Source of the DNA: JAHRAW01 sp963693025
GTDB lineage: Bacteria > Pseudomonadota > Gammaproteobacteria > Arenicellales > Poriferihabitantaceae
Reading direction: 5' to 3'
NCBI GenBank assembly: GCA_963693025.1
Contig: OY843749.1
Location: forward strand, 3,038,001-3,102,000
DNA: 64,000 nt
The position numbers were made by a program, and so were the translations under genes. The notes below the pieces were generated by a model that worked only from the letters and a program-made list of their open reading frames with translations, was not told the DNA's origin and did not search any database. Below, piece after piece: positions 16,685 through 25,749 of this stretch (position 1 is the first letter of the stretch; every line of letters starts with the position of its first letter).

Positions 16685-19600
16685 TCAGAACCACAACACC
16701 CCTTCCAACCAAACCCCCAAGTCCGAGTTTTCATTTTCCTTTCGGCTGTGTTGGGTGAATAGGTTGATGTTGATTTGTTTGCCGCAATCCCAGTCCAAGC
16801 CCATACGGTAGGTTTTGGTTTTTTGGGTTAGGGTTAGTTCGGTGTAGGGGGTTAGGGTGGTGTTGTTGGGGGTGGGGAGGCCGTAGGCTATTCGGGCGGT
16901 TAGGGTGGCGGTTAGGTTGGGGGTTTCGTTGTCGGTGGTGGTGGTGGTGGCGGCGTTGTTGGATAGTACGCCGTTGTCCCAGATGTCTTGTATGTTGCCG
17001 GACAGGTTGCCGTAGTGGGGGCTTAGGGTCAGGGACAGGCCTTGTTGGTCGGCGCCGGGTTGCAGGCGGAGGCTGCCGCCGATTCCCCAGTCTTCGTAGT
17101 CGGCTTCGTGGTCTAGCAGGGTGCGGGCGTGGGTTTCTATTTTCAGGCTGCCGGAGGCGTTTTGGTAGCGCAGGTGGATGCCGACTTCGGCGCCGGCGCC
17201 TTCGATGCCGTCTCCGGTGTCGTTGCGCACGCCGAGTTCCACTGACGGCTCAAAGCGCCCGCCGGTGGCGGTGATGTGGCTATATTTGGTTTCAAACGCC
17301 ACGCGCATTTGGCTCGCGTGCACGGTCATGTCCGCGAGCGGGGCGGCGCCTTCTTCGGGTTCGCCGCCGACCACGTCGGTTTGCGAGACCAAGCCCTCCA
17401 CCTTGAAGCGCAACTCGGCGCCGCCGCTTTCCAGCATCGCGTGGCTGCCGCCGATGCCCGCCATTTTCATCGTCACCTCGGCGTTGGAGGCGGGGCGTTC
17501 TTCGCCGTCGGCGTCTTCCGGCGTGATGACCAAATCTCCCTCGCCGTAGCCCGCGGTCACCCACCAGTCGCCGCGCCCGTCCGCCGTGCTCCAACTCAAA
17601 TACGGATGCGCGCTCGTCAGGTCGAGTTGATATTGCCCGCTCTCCGCGTTGCCCGCGGCGGGCGCGCGCGTGTAGTCTATGTCGGCTTCGCTGTATGAAA
17701 TCATCAGCCCCGCCAGCAGGTTGGGGCGCACCCGCGCGTCGAAGCCCAGGTTGACGCTGAACTGGTCGCCCTCCCAGTCGATGTCCTCGTTTTCGCCGAC
17801 ATTTTCCGCGCCGAGTTCGCGGTAGTCGCCGCCGCCCCAGAACGCCGGTTGCGACAACCCGCCGCCGCCATCCGCCGCGCTGAGCGGCAAGACAAAATCC
17901 GAAGCGCCGAGCAGTCGCTGCATGTCCATGCCGTCGTCCGCCGAGGTCTGCGCCTGACTCGCCACCATCCCCGCCAGCGTGGATTGCCCCGCCATGTTGA
18001 AACTCGGCGTGGCAACGCCGCCGCCACCGCCGCCACCGACCTGACTAATCCGCCCGACAATCGCCGTGGCGCGCACCAGCCCCATGGATTGCAGCACTTC
18101 CGGCGTCACCACGGCGCTCACCGCATTCAACGCCGCGCTGCTGCCGGTCACGGAGAGGGTGACGAGCACGCTGGCGGCGGTGGTCACCGCGCTCGCTCCG
18201 GCGTAGCCCGCCACCGCGTGGGTAATCCTCACCGGCTCGTCGGGCACGTTGCCGGCATTCGCCACGTTTAAGACCGTCACCGTCTGCGCGCTGTCCCAGT
18301 TCGCGGCGCTGAAGGTCAATGCCGCCGGGGACACGCTCGCCACCACCGGGTTGGCGCTACTCGGCGTCACCGTCGCCAACGTCGCCGCGGCGGGCGCGGA
18401 GGTCAGCGCGACGGTGTAAATCCCGGAGTCGCCATCGCTCAGTGCGAGCGCGGTCGGCGCAATCTCCACCGACGCCGTGTCGTTCTCCGCCACCGTCACC
18501 GTCACCGCGGGGGCGGTGGTCACCGGACTCGCGCCGGCGTAGCCCGCGACCGCGTGGGTCATCATCAGCGGCGCGTCGGGTATGGCGTCGTCGTCCTCGA
18601 CGCCGGCGACCGTCACCGTCTGCGCGCGGTCCCAGTTCGCGGCGCTGAAAGTCAACGCCGCCGGGGAAACAGTCGCCACCGCCGCGTCGCCGCTGCTCGG
18701 CGTCACCGTGGCGAGGAGGGCGGGCGCGGAGGTCAGCGTGACGGTGTAAGTCTCGATTCCGCCTTCGCGCACGATGAGCGTGGTCGGCGAAATCAGCACT
18801 CCCGCCATGTCGTTCTCGGTCACCGTCGCCGTCACCGTCTCGGCGGTGGTCACCGGGCTCGCGCCCGCGTAGCCGGCGACCGCGTGGGTAATCATCACCG
18901 GGTCGTCGGGGATGGCGTCGTCGTCCTCAACGCCCGCCACCGTCACCGTCTGCGCGCTGTCCCAGTTCGCGGCGGTGAACGTCAACGCCGCCGGAGCAAC
19001 GGTCGCCACTGCCGCGTCGCTGCCGGACGGCGTCACCGTGGCGGCGAGCAAGGGCGCGGAAGTCAGCGCGACGGTGTAAGTCCGCATGCCGCCTTCGAGC
19101 ACGGTCAGCGTGGTCGGCGCAATCTCCACCCCCGCCATGTCGCTCTCGGCGACCGTCACCGTCACCGCCTCGGCGGTGGTCACCGCGCTCGCGCCGGCGT
19201 AGCCCGCCACCGCGTGGGCAATCGTCACCGCCTCGGCGGGCACGGCATCGGCGTCGTCAACGCCGGAGACCGTCACCGTCTGCGCGGTGTCCCAATTCGC
19301 GGCGCTGAACATCAACGCCGCCGGGGAGAAGGTCGCCACCGCCGGGTCGCCGCCGGACGGCGTCACCGTGGCGGCGATGGCGGGCGCGGAGGTCAGCACG
19401 ACGGTGTAAATCCCCGCCTCGCCTTCGAGCATCGCCAGCGTGGTCGGCGCAATCTCCACCCCCGCCATGTCGTTCTCGGTCACCGTCGCCGTCACCGCCT
19501 CGGCGGTGGTAATCGCGCTCGCGCCCGCGTAGCCGGCGACCGCGTGGGTAATCATCACCGGGTCGTCGGGGATGGCGTCGTCGTCTTCAACGCCCGCCAC

Positions 19601-22600
19601 CGTCACCGTCTGCGCGCTGTCCCAGTTCGCGGCGGTGAAGGTCAGTGCCGCCGGGGAAAAGCCCACCACCGCCACTACCGATTGGCCGCCGCCCGGCGTC
19701 ACCGTCGCGGCGATGGCGGGCGCGGAAGTCAGCGCGACGGTGTAAGTCTCCACTGCGCCTTCGAGCACGGTCAGCGTGGTCGGCGTAATCTCCACCGCCG
19801 CCGTGTCGCCCTCCGCCACCGTCACCGTCACCGCCTCGGCGGTGGCGTCCGCGCCGGCGTAGTTCGCCACCGCGTGGGCAATCGTCACCGGCGCGTCGGG
19901 TATGGCGTCGGCGTCATCCACGCCGGTGACCGTCACCGTCTGCGCGGTGTTCCAGTTCGCGGCGCTGAAAATCAACGCCGCCGTGGAGAAAGTCGCCACC
20001 GCCATTACCGATTGACCGCCGCCCGGCGTCACCGTCGCCAGCGCGGCGGGCGCGGAACTCAGCACGACGGTGTAAATCCGCGCCTCGCCCTCGGTCATCG
20101 CCAGCGTGTTCGGCGAAATCTCCACCCGCGGCACGTCGTCCTCCGCCACCGTCGCCACGACATCCTCGGCGGTGGTAATCGCGCTCGCGCCCGCGTAGCC
20201 GGCGACCGCGTGGGCAATCGTCACCGGCGCATCGGCGATGGCGTCGGGGTCTTGAACGCCGGCGACCGTCACCGTCTGCGCGCCCGCCCAGTTCGCGGCG
20301 GTGAAGGTCAGCGCCGCCGGGGCGACAGTCGCCACCGCTGCATCGCTACCGGAAGGCGTCACCGTGGCGGCGGCAAGGGGCGCGGAAGTCAGCGTTACGG
20401 TGTAAATCCCCGCCTCGCCTTCGAGCACCGCCAACGTGGTCGGCGCAATCTCCACCGCCGCCGTGTCGCCCTCCGCCACCGTCACCGTCACCGCCTCGGC
20501 GGTGGTAATCGCGCTCGCGCCGGCGTAGCCCGCCACCGCGTGGGCAATCGTCAAAGGCTCGGCGGGCAGGGCGTCGGCGTCTTCAACGCCCGCCACCGTC
20601 ACCGTCTGCGCGGTGTTCCAGTTGGCGGCGCTGAAGGTCAACGCCGCCGGGGCGAAGGTCGCCACCGCCGGGTCGGCGCCGGAGGGCGTCACGGTGGCAT
20701 CGGCAACGGGCGCGGAAGTCAGCGTCACGGTGTAAGTCCGCATGCCGTCTTCGGGCACGGTGAGCGTGGTCGGCGCAATCTCCACCGCCGCCGTGTCGCC
20801 CTCCGGCACCGTGACCGTCACCGTCACGTTGCCGGCGTCCACGTCGGAGTAATCCCCGCCCGCCACCGTGTGCGTGATGACGACCGGGTCGTTGGGAATG
20901 GCGTCCGCATCCGCCCTGGCGGTGACGGTAATCGTCTGCGCCATATTCCAGTTCATCGCGTCCGCGGTGAAGGTCAGCGCGCCGGGGGAGATGCCCGCCA
21001 CCGCGCTCCCGCTCCCGCCGCCGGCGGGCGTGATAGTCACCGAAGCGCTCGGCTCCGAGGTCAGCCGCACGGTATAGGTACCGTTCTCGCCCTCGCCGAT
21101 GCTCAGCGCGCTCACCGAGAGCCGCACCTCGGCGGTCTCGTCGTCGGTCACCGTCACGCGCACGTCGGCGGCGGTGATGTCGGCGTAAGGCGCCCCGCCG
21201 CCGCTCACGGCGTGGGTAATCGTCACCTCGTCATCGGCGACCGCGTCGGCATCGTCAATCGCGGTGACGGTCACCCGCTGCTCCGTATTCCAGTTGCCGC
21301 TCGTGAAAGTCAGCGCCGCGCTCACGGCGGCGGTGGTGGAATCCGAGCTCATCGGCGTCACCGTCAAGTCCGGGCTGGGCGGCGCGGTCAGGGTCACGCC
21401 ATACGCCCCGCTTTCGGTCTCGGCGATTTGCAGCGTGGCGCTGGAAATGACGACCCCCGGCATCGTGTCATCGCGCACCGTCACGCGCACACCGGCGGCG
21501 GGGACGTCGTCGTATTCCGCCCCCACCACGCTGTGCGTGATGTCCGCGATGCCGCCGAGGTCGGCGCCGCCTTCGACGCCGGTGACGACCACCGTCTGCC
21601 GCACATTCCAATCGCCGGCGGTGAACACCAGCGTGGTACTCACCGCGGCGATGGTGAGGTCGCTGCTGTCGGGCGTCACCTGCACGGCGGCGCTCGGCTC
21701 CACATCCAGCACGATGGTGTAGGTGGCGGTGGCGTTTTCTTCCACCGACAAGGCGGTCTCGGACACGCTGACCGCGGGGACTTCATCGTCTCGGATGACG
21801 GCGGTCACGGCGGCGGCGGTGGTCACCGTGCCGTAGCCGGCGACCGTGTGGCTAATCGTGGCGGTGGCGTCGGCGCCGTTGGCATCGTCCACGGCGACCA
21901 CGGTCACCGTCTGCGCCGTATTGAAGTTGGCGGTGGTGAAGGTCAGCGCGGCGGGGGAGACGCCCGCCGCCGCGTCATCGCTCATCGGCGTCACCGTCAC
22001 CGCGCCGGCGGGCACGCTGTTCAGCGCCAGCGTATAAAAGCCGGTCGCGCTCTCGCTTGCCTCGCCGCCGCCTTCCACCAGCGACAGCATGCGCGGCGTC
22101 ACCCGAACCCCCGCCACGTCGTCGTCGGTTACCGTCACCGTGACCGCGGCGGCGGTCACGGCGGCGTAATCCCCGCCCGCCACGGTGTGCGTGATGGTGG
22201 CGGTTTCGGCGTTAGTATCCGCATCGTCCACGCCGGACACCCGCACCGTCTGCTCCGTGTTCCAGTTGGCGGTGGTGAAGGTCAGGGCGGCGGGGGAGGC
22301 GCTGACCGCCGCGGTGTCGTCGCTCATCGGCGTGACCGTGACCGCGGCGGTCGGCTGTGTGGTCAGCGCAACGCGGTAGGTGTCGTCGCCGTTTTCATCC
22401 ACGCGCAGGGAAGTGGCGGAAAACGCCACACCGCGAATGTCGGTGTCGACGACCGTCACCCTCACCGTATCCAAGACACGGTCGGCGCTACTCAAGACGT
22501 TAAAGAATATGGTCTCGGAAGAGGCGGGGTTGTTGGGGTCAAAGGCGGGGTTGGGGAACTCACGCTCGCCGGAATGCACCGTGGTGATGTCGACGGCGCC

Positions 22601-25336
22601 GGGTGCGATGGCGTCCGCATCGTCGGCGGCGGTGACGGTTACCGGCTGCGGAGTGCGCCAGTTGTCGGCGGTGAAAGTCAGCGCGTGGTTGACCGTGGCG
22701 ATGGCGGGGGCGGAACTTTCAAAAGTGACGATGTAGGGATAATCCGGGTGCGGGTTGGTGTCCAGCGAAACCGAGTAGGTGGCGGCTTCGCCCTCGTTGA
22801 GGGTGAGGGTTTGCGGCGTGGTGCGGAGTCGGGCAACCTCGTTTTCCAAGATACGGACGGTGGTGTCGGCGAAGTTGAAATCCTTATATTCCTCCGCCTC
22901 GGTACTGACCGCAACGGAGACGCGAATATCGGGATTGCTACCGGCATCGACATCTTCCTCAATACGGAATTCGAAGCTTTGTAGTTGGCGCCAGTTATCG
23001 GGGGTGAAGGTCAACGTGTCTCTGGTGAGGAAGCCGATGGTGGCGAAGAGCGGCGGGAGGTTGTAGTGAAAGGTCGCCGTGAGCGTAACCGGCGCGCTGG
23101 GTTGGGTCTCCATGATGACAAAGAGGACAGGTGGGGCACGGGTGTCTTCGACAAAGTCGTATATTTCACGCAGGAATTCGACATTCGGCGTATCGTCATC
23201 GCCGACCGTGGCGGTGACGGTGGCGGCTTCAATCGCGGCGTAATCGCCGCCGCCGTCGACCGCGTGGGTGATTGAGACGACATCGTTCACGGCGTTGTCG
23301 TCGTTGGCGCCGGTCACCACCACCGTCTGCGCCGTGTTCCAGTTCATCGGGGTGAAGGTCAGCGCCCCGCTCACCGTGGCGGCGGGGTTGCTGCGGCTGG
23401 GCGTCACCGTCACATCCGCCGCCGGCGCCGAGTTCAGCGCCACCGTATACTCCGCCCGGTTGCCGGCGCCGCTCTCGGACAGCGCCACCGCCGTGGGCGT
23501 GATTTTGACCCCGGCGGCATCGTCGTCCGCCACCGTGACGGTGACGGCGGCGGCTTGGAGCGCGGCATAATCCCCGCCCGCCACCGTGAAACTCACCACG
23601 GCGGTGTCGTCCACAGCGTTGGCATCATCCACGCCGGCGACCACCACCGCCTGCGCCGCGCTCCAGTTGTCGGCGGTGAAGGTCAATGCGCCCGCCGGGG
23701 TGAGGCTGGCGGCGGCGGCGTTGTCGTTGCTCGGCGTAACCGTCACCGTGGCGGTCGGCTGCGTGGCGAGCGACACGCGGTATTCGCCGGCGCCGCTTTC
23801 GCTCACCGCCAGCGCGCTCGGGGCGATGCGCACAGCGCGCGTGTCGTTGTCGCGGATGATGCCGATGCCGACGTTGGAGGTCGGGCTGCGCCGAATGTCG
23901 CCCGACGCCGCGCCTTTGCTGAAACGCCCGTCGGTGGCTTCGGTAAGGGTGACAATCACAAACTCGGTTTCCTCGTCCACATTGTCCCCGAGGACATCAA
24001 CGAGCAACTGCACGCGGTCGGTGTAGGCGGGGATGGTCACGGTGCCGGACGGCGCGGTGTAGTCCGTGCCGGCGCTCGCGCTGCCGGTAATCACATAGGG
24101 AATGACCACCTCGCCCTCCGACACCGGGTTGATTCTGAGCGAGAAATTCAAGGTCGCGCGCGCCTCAACCACGCGGCGGGGGTGGGCGATGAGGTAGGTG
24201 GCGGCGTCGGATGGCTCGATGAAGACGCGCAACGGGGCGGCGAGCGCGAGACCGCCGTTGGAAGCGCGCGCGGCGGAGGAGGCGGACAGGCTGAGGATGA
24301 AGTTCTCCCCGGCTTCGTTCAGCGCATCGTTATTCACGGTGACGACGAAGGTCTGGGCGGCCTCGTTGTCGGCGGCGGCGAAGGTCAAATCGCCGCTCGT
24401 CGCGCCGGTGAAGTCCGCGCCTTCGGTGTTGCCGTGGGTGAGCGACCAGCCGACCACGATGTCGCTGTCAAAGTCGGGACCAACGCGCGTGACCGTGTAG
24501 GTGATGACGCGGTGGGAGGTGCCGTCATCGCCCGCTTCGCTGACGCGCGCCACCGGCTCGGCGAAGTTGAACACATGCGCGCCGGGGTGGTAGTTGACGG
24601 TCGCCGATGCGCTGTTGCGCGCGGCGTCAATGGCGGCGACTCCGCCGGGCGGCGCGCCGCTCACGCTGTCGAGGGTGACGGTGAGCAACTCCGAGCCGCT
24701 GTTGCGCTCGTCCGACAACGGAATCGCCAGCCGGATGACGCCGGCGGTGTTGGCGGGAATGATGATGCTGCCGGCGTTGTCGTCGGTGGCGGTCGCGCCG
24801 CTGGGGGTATACGCCACGGTCAGCGCCGTCGCCGAAGCCGAAGCGCCGCCCAGGGTGAGCGCGAAAGCCGCCACCTCGCCCTCGCCCACGCGCCGCGTCG
24901 GGGCGCGGATGCCGAGCGCAATGTCGTCGTCGTCGGTAATCGTCGTCACCTTCGCCGCCGCGTGCGTCAGCGGCAGCGGGGTCACCCCCGCGCCCGCGCC
25001 GTCGCCGCTGGTGGCGATGGAGAAGGTCTCGATGCTTTCGCTGATGTCGTCGCCGACGACCGTCACCGTGAAGGTCTGCATATCCTCCCCGGCGGCAAAA
25101 GTCACCGCCGCCGGGACGATGAGGTCATCGGCATCGGTCGTGGTATGAGCGACCTCCAGCATAACGGTGGTGTCGGCGGCAAACGCCGCGCCACTGCGGG
25201 TAACCGTATACTCCCCCCGAACCGCAACATCCCCCTCAGCCAACGAGTCGGGTCCCGTCACCGTCAAAGTCTGCGCCTGCCCCACCCCCCAAACCAACCC
25301 CACCCCGGCTGCGGCAATCAGTCGCAGTATATTCAT
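16685..25336 (-). CDS. Giant modular surface protein with C-terminal outer-membrane beta-barrel
   Basis: A 2,883-residue protein. The N-terminus MNILRLIAAAGVGLVWGVGQAQ is a signal peptide. Calx-beta-like stretches follow (residues about 25-480: TYTVTR, ITDDDD, SLSASSAARA, TEFVIVTLTEA). Then come about 18-20 Ig/cadherin-like modules of 90-110 residues sharing the pattern V.I.P..L.V.EG....YTV.L.S.P.A..TVTP, ALTF...NW..AQTVTV.GV.D.D, and ITHAVAGY. The last eight modules are nearly identical. The C-terminal 380 residues look like an autotransporter barrel (alternating strands, GGDYRELG onward) and end in the classic terminal phenylalanine (GVLWF). It is probably displayed on the cell surface for adhesion or host contact. 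No calcium-binding RTX nonapeptide or type I secretion genes are adjacent. Confidence 0.85.
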   Translation of the reverse strand: MNILRLIAAAGVGLVWGVGQAQTLTVTGPDSLAEGDVAVRGEYTVTRSGAAFAADTTVMLEVAHTTTDADDLIVPAAVTFAAGEDMQTFTVTVVGDDISESIETFSIATSGDGAGAGVTPLPLTHAAAKVTTITDDDDIALGIRAPTRRVGEGEVAAFALTLGGASASATALTVAYTPSGATATDDNAGSIIIPANTAGVIRLAIPLSDERNSGSELLTVTLDSVSGAPPGGVAAIDAARNSASATVNYHPGAHVFNFAEPVARVSEAGDDGTSHRVITYTVTRVGPDFDSDIVVGWSLTHGNTEGADFTGATSGDLTFAAADNEAAQTFVVTVNNDALNEAGENFILSLSASSAARASNGGLALAAPLRVFIEPSDAATYLIAHPRRVVEARATLNFSLRINPVSEGEVVIPYVITGSASAGTDYTAPSGTVTIPAYTDRVQLLVDVLGDNVDEETEFVIVTLTEATDGRFSKGAASGDIRRSPTSNVGIGIIRDNDTRAVRIAPSALAVSESGAGEYRVSLATQPTATVTVTPSNDNAAAASLTPAGALTFTADNWSAAQAVVVAGVDDANAVDDTAVVSFTVAGGDYAALQAAAVTVTVADDDAAGVKITPTAVALSESGAGNRAEYTVALNSAPAADVTVTPSRSNPAATVSGALTFTPMNWNTAQTVVVTGANDDNAVNDVVSITHAVDGGGDYAAIEAATVTATVGDDDTPNVEFLREIYDFVEDTRAPPVLFVIMETQPSAPVTLTATFHYNLPPLFATIGFLTRDTLTFTPDNWRQLQSFEFRIEEDVDAGSNPDIRVSVAVSTEAEEYKDFNFADTTVRILENEVARLRTTPQTLTLNEGEAATYSVSLDTNPHPDYPYIVTFESSAPAIATVNHALTFTADNWRTPQPVTVTAADDADAIAPGAVDITTVHSGEREFPNPAFDPNNPASSETIFFNVLSSADRVLDTVRVTVVDTDIRGVAFSATSLRVDENGDDTYRVALTTQPTAAVTVTPMSDDTAAVSASPAALTFTTANWNTEQTVRVSGVDDADTNAETATITHTVAGGDYAAVTAAAVTVTVTDDDVAGVRVTPRMLSLVEGGGEASESATGFYTLALNSVPAGAVTVTPMSDDAAAGVSPAALTFTTANFNTAQTVTVVAVDDANGADATATISHTVAGYGTVTTAAAVTAVIRDDEVPAVSVSETALSVEENATATYTIVLDVEPSAAVQVTPDSSDLTIAAVSTTLVFTAGDWNVRQTVVVTGVEGGADLGGIADITHSVVGAEYDDVPAAGVRVTVRDDTMPGVVISSATLQIAETESGAYGVTLTAPPSPDLTVTPMSSDSTTAAVSAALTFTSGNWNTEQRVTVTAIDDADAVADDEVTITHAVSGGGAPYADITAADVRVTVTDDETAEVRLSVSALSIGEGENGTYTVRLTSEPSASVTITPAGGGSGSAVAGISPGALTFTADAMNWNMAQTITVTARADADAIPNDPVVITHTVAGGDYSDVDAGNVTVTVTVPEGDTAAVEIAPTTLTVPEDGMRTYTVTLTSAPVADATVTPSGADPAVATFAPAALTFSAANWNTAQTVTVAGVEDADALPAEPLTIAHAVAGYAGASAITTAEAVTVTVAEGDTAAVEIAPTTLAVLEGEAGIYTVTLTSAPLAAATVTPSGSDAAVATVAPAALTFTAANWAGAQTVTVAGVQDPDAIADAPVTIAHAVAGYAGASAITTAEDVVATVAEDDVPRVEISPNTLAMTEGEARIYTVVLSSAPAALATVTPGGGQSVMAVATFSTAALIFSAANWNTAQTVTVTGVDDADAIPDAPVTIAHAVANYAGADATAEAVTVTVAEGDTAAVEITPTTLTVLEGAVETYTVALTSAPAIAATVTPGGGQSVVAVVGFSPAALTFTAANWDSAQTVTVAGVEDDDAIPDDPVMITHAVAGYAGASAITTAEAVTATVTENDMAGVEIAPTTLAMLEGEAGIYTVVLTSAPAIAATVTPSGGDPAVATFSPAALMFSAANWDTAQTVTVSGVDDADAVPAEAVTIAHAVAGYAGASAVTTAEAVTVTVAESDMAGVEIAPTTLTVLEGGMRTYTVALTSAPLLAATVTPSGSDAAVATVAPAALTFTAANWDSAQTVTVAGVEDDDAIPDDPVMITHAVAGYAGASPVTTAETVTATVTENDMAGVLISPTTLIVREGGIETYTVTLTSAPALLATVTPSSGDAAVATVSPAALTFSAANWDRAQTVTVAGVEDDDAIPDAPLMMTHAVAGYAGASPVTTAPAVTVTVAENDTASVEIAPTALALSDGDSGIYTVALTSAPAAATLATVTPSSANPVVASVSPAALTFSAANWDSAQTVTVLNVANAGNVPDEPVRITHAVAGYAGASAVTTAASVLVTLSVTGSSAALNAVSAVVTPEVLQSMGLVRATAIVGRISQVGGGGGGGVATPSFNMAGQSTLAGMVASQAQTSADDGMDMQRLLGASDFVLPLSAADGGGGLSQPAFWGGGDYRELGAENVGENEDIDWEGDQFSVNLGFDARVRPNLLAGLMISYSEADIDYTRAPAAGNAESGQYQLDLTSAHPYLSWSTADGRGDWWVTAGYGEGDLVITPEDADGEERPASNAEVTMKMAGIGGSHAMLESGGAELRFKVEGLVSQTDVVGGEPEEGAAPLADMTVHASQMRVAFETKYSHITATGGRFEPSVELGVRNDTGDGIEGAGAEVGIHLRYQNASGSLKIETHARTLLDHEADYEDWGIGGSLRLQPGADQQGLSLTLSPHYGNLSGNIQDIWDNGVLSNNAATTTTTDNETPNLTATLTARIAYGLPTPNNTTLTPYTELTLTQKTKTYRMGLDWDCGKQININLFTQHSRKENENSDLGVWLEGVLWF
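18150..20870 (-). repeat. Eight near-identical tandem modules, about 332 bp each
   Basis: Corresponding GCCACCGTCACCGTCA landmarks fall at about 18489, 18816, 19149, 19482, 19815, 20145, 20475 and 20815. They encode 110-residue modules of the surface protein. High DNA identity implies recent expansion and copy-number instability. Confidence 0.9.
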
Positions 25337-25559
25337 CGCTTCATCCCCTCTGATTTAATTTTGCCTGCCGAAGCCCCGCTTGCCCACACCAACAAAAAAC
25401 CGCATCCGGTTCAACATCAACAGATTTTGCAAGGCAATATACAAAAATATCAACACCATAACAACCCCAACCAACCCACCACCACACGCCGCCACAACAC
25501 GTCGCCACTACGCGTCGCCACAACTCGTCATTCCCAAGTACTCGTCATTCCAAGTACTC
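25337..25559. other. Gene-free C/A-rich interval upstream of the giant surface protein gene
   Basis: Contains the A/C-rich stretch 25385-25500, ending in several truncated GTCATTCC and CTCGTCA pieces of the repeat family. I see no gene. Any promoter of the surface protein gene must lie here on the minus strand, but I cannot point to a clear one. Confidence 0.5.
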
Positions 25560-25645
25560 GTCATTCTCGAGCGTTAGTGTGGTCCGTAAGCCGCCGCTTA
25601 AAAGAAAAAGCGCGGCGGCAACGGACACTAACGCTCGAGAATGAC
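25560..25645. repeat. Minimal 86-bp perfect-ended palindromic element
   Basis: Only hairpin 1, with GTCATTCTCGAGCGTTAGTG at one end and CACTAACGCTCGAGAATGAC at the other. It is symmetrical over its whole length apart from the AAAAGAAAAAGCG loop, and represents the smallest complete form. Confidence 0.9.
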
Positions 25646-25749
25646 GACGTGGCGGTGAATGACGAAGTAGGGGTTGTTGGTTTTTCAATGGACGCCACAA
25701 CAACCACGAACACCACGGGCGAGGGCGTAGCCCAAGCCCAACGCGACAA

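Noticed and set aside
18150..20870. Regular 332-bp repeats as a satellite or array
   Set aside because: They are coding modules in one uninterrupted frame.
18554..22984. A 1,476-codon open frame on the + strand opposite the surface protein gene
   Set aside because: It is a shadow of GC-rich tandem repeats on the other strand. Its translation is Arg/His/Gly-rich low complexity with no domain, while the minus frame has a signal peptide, modules and a barrel.
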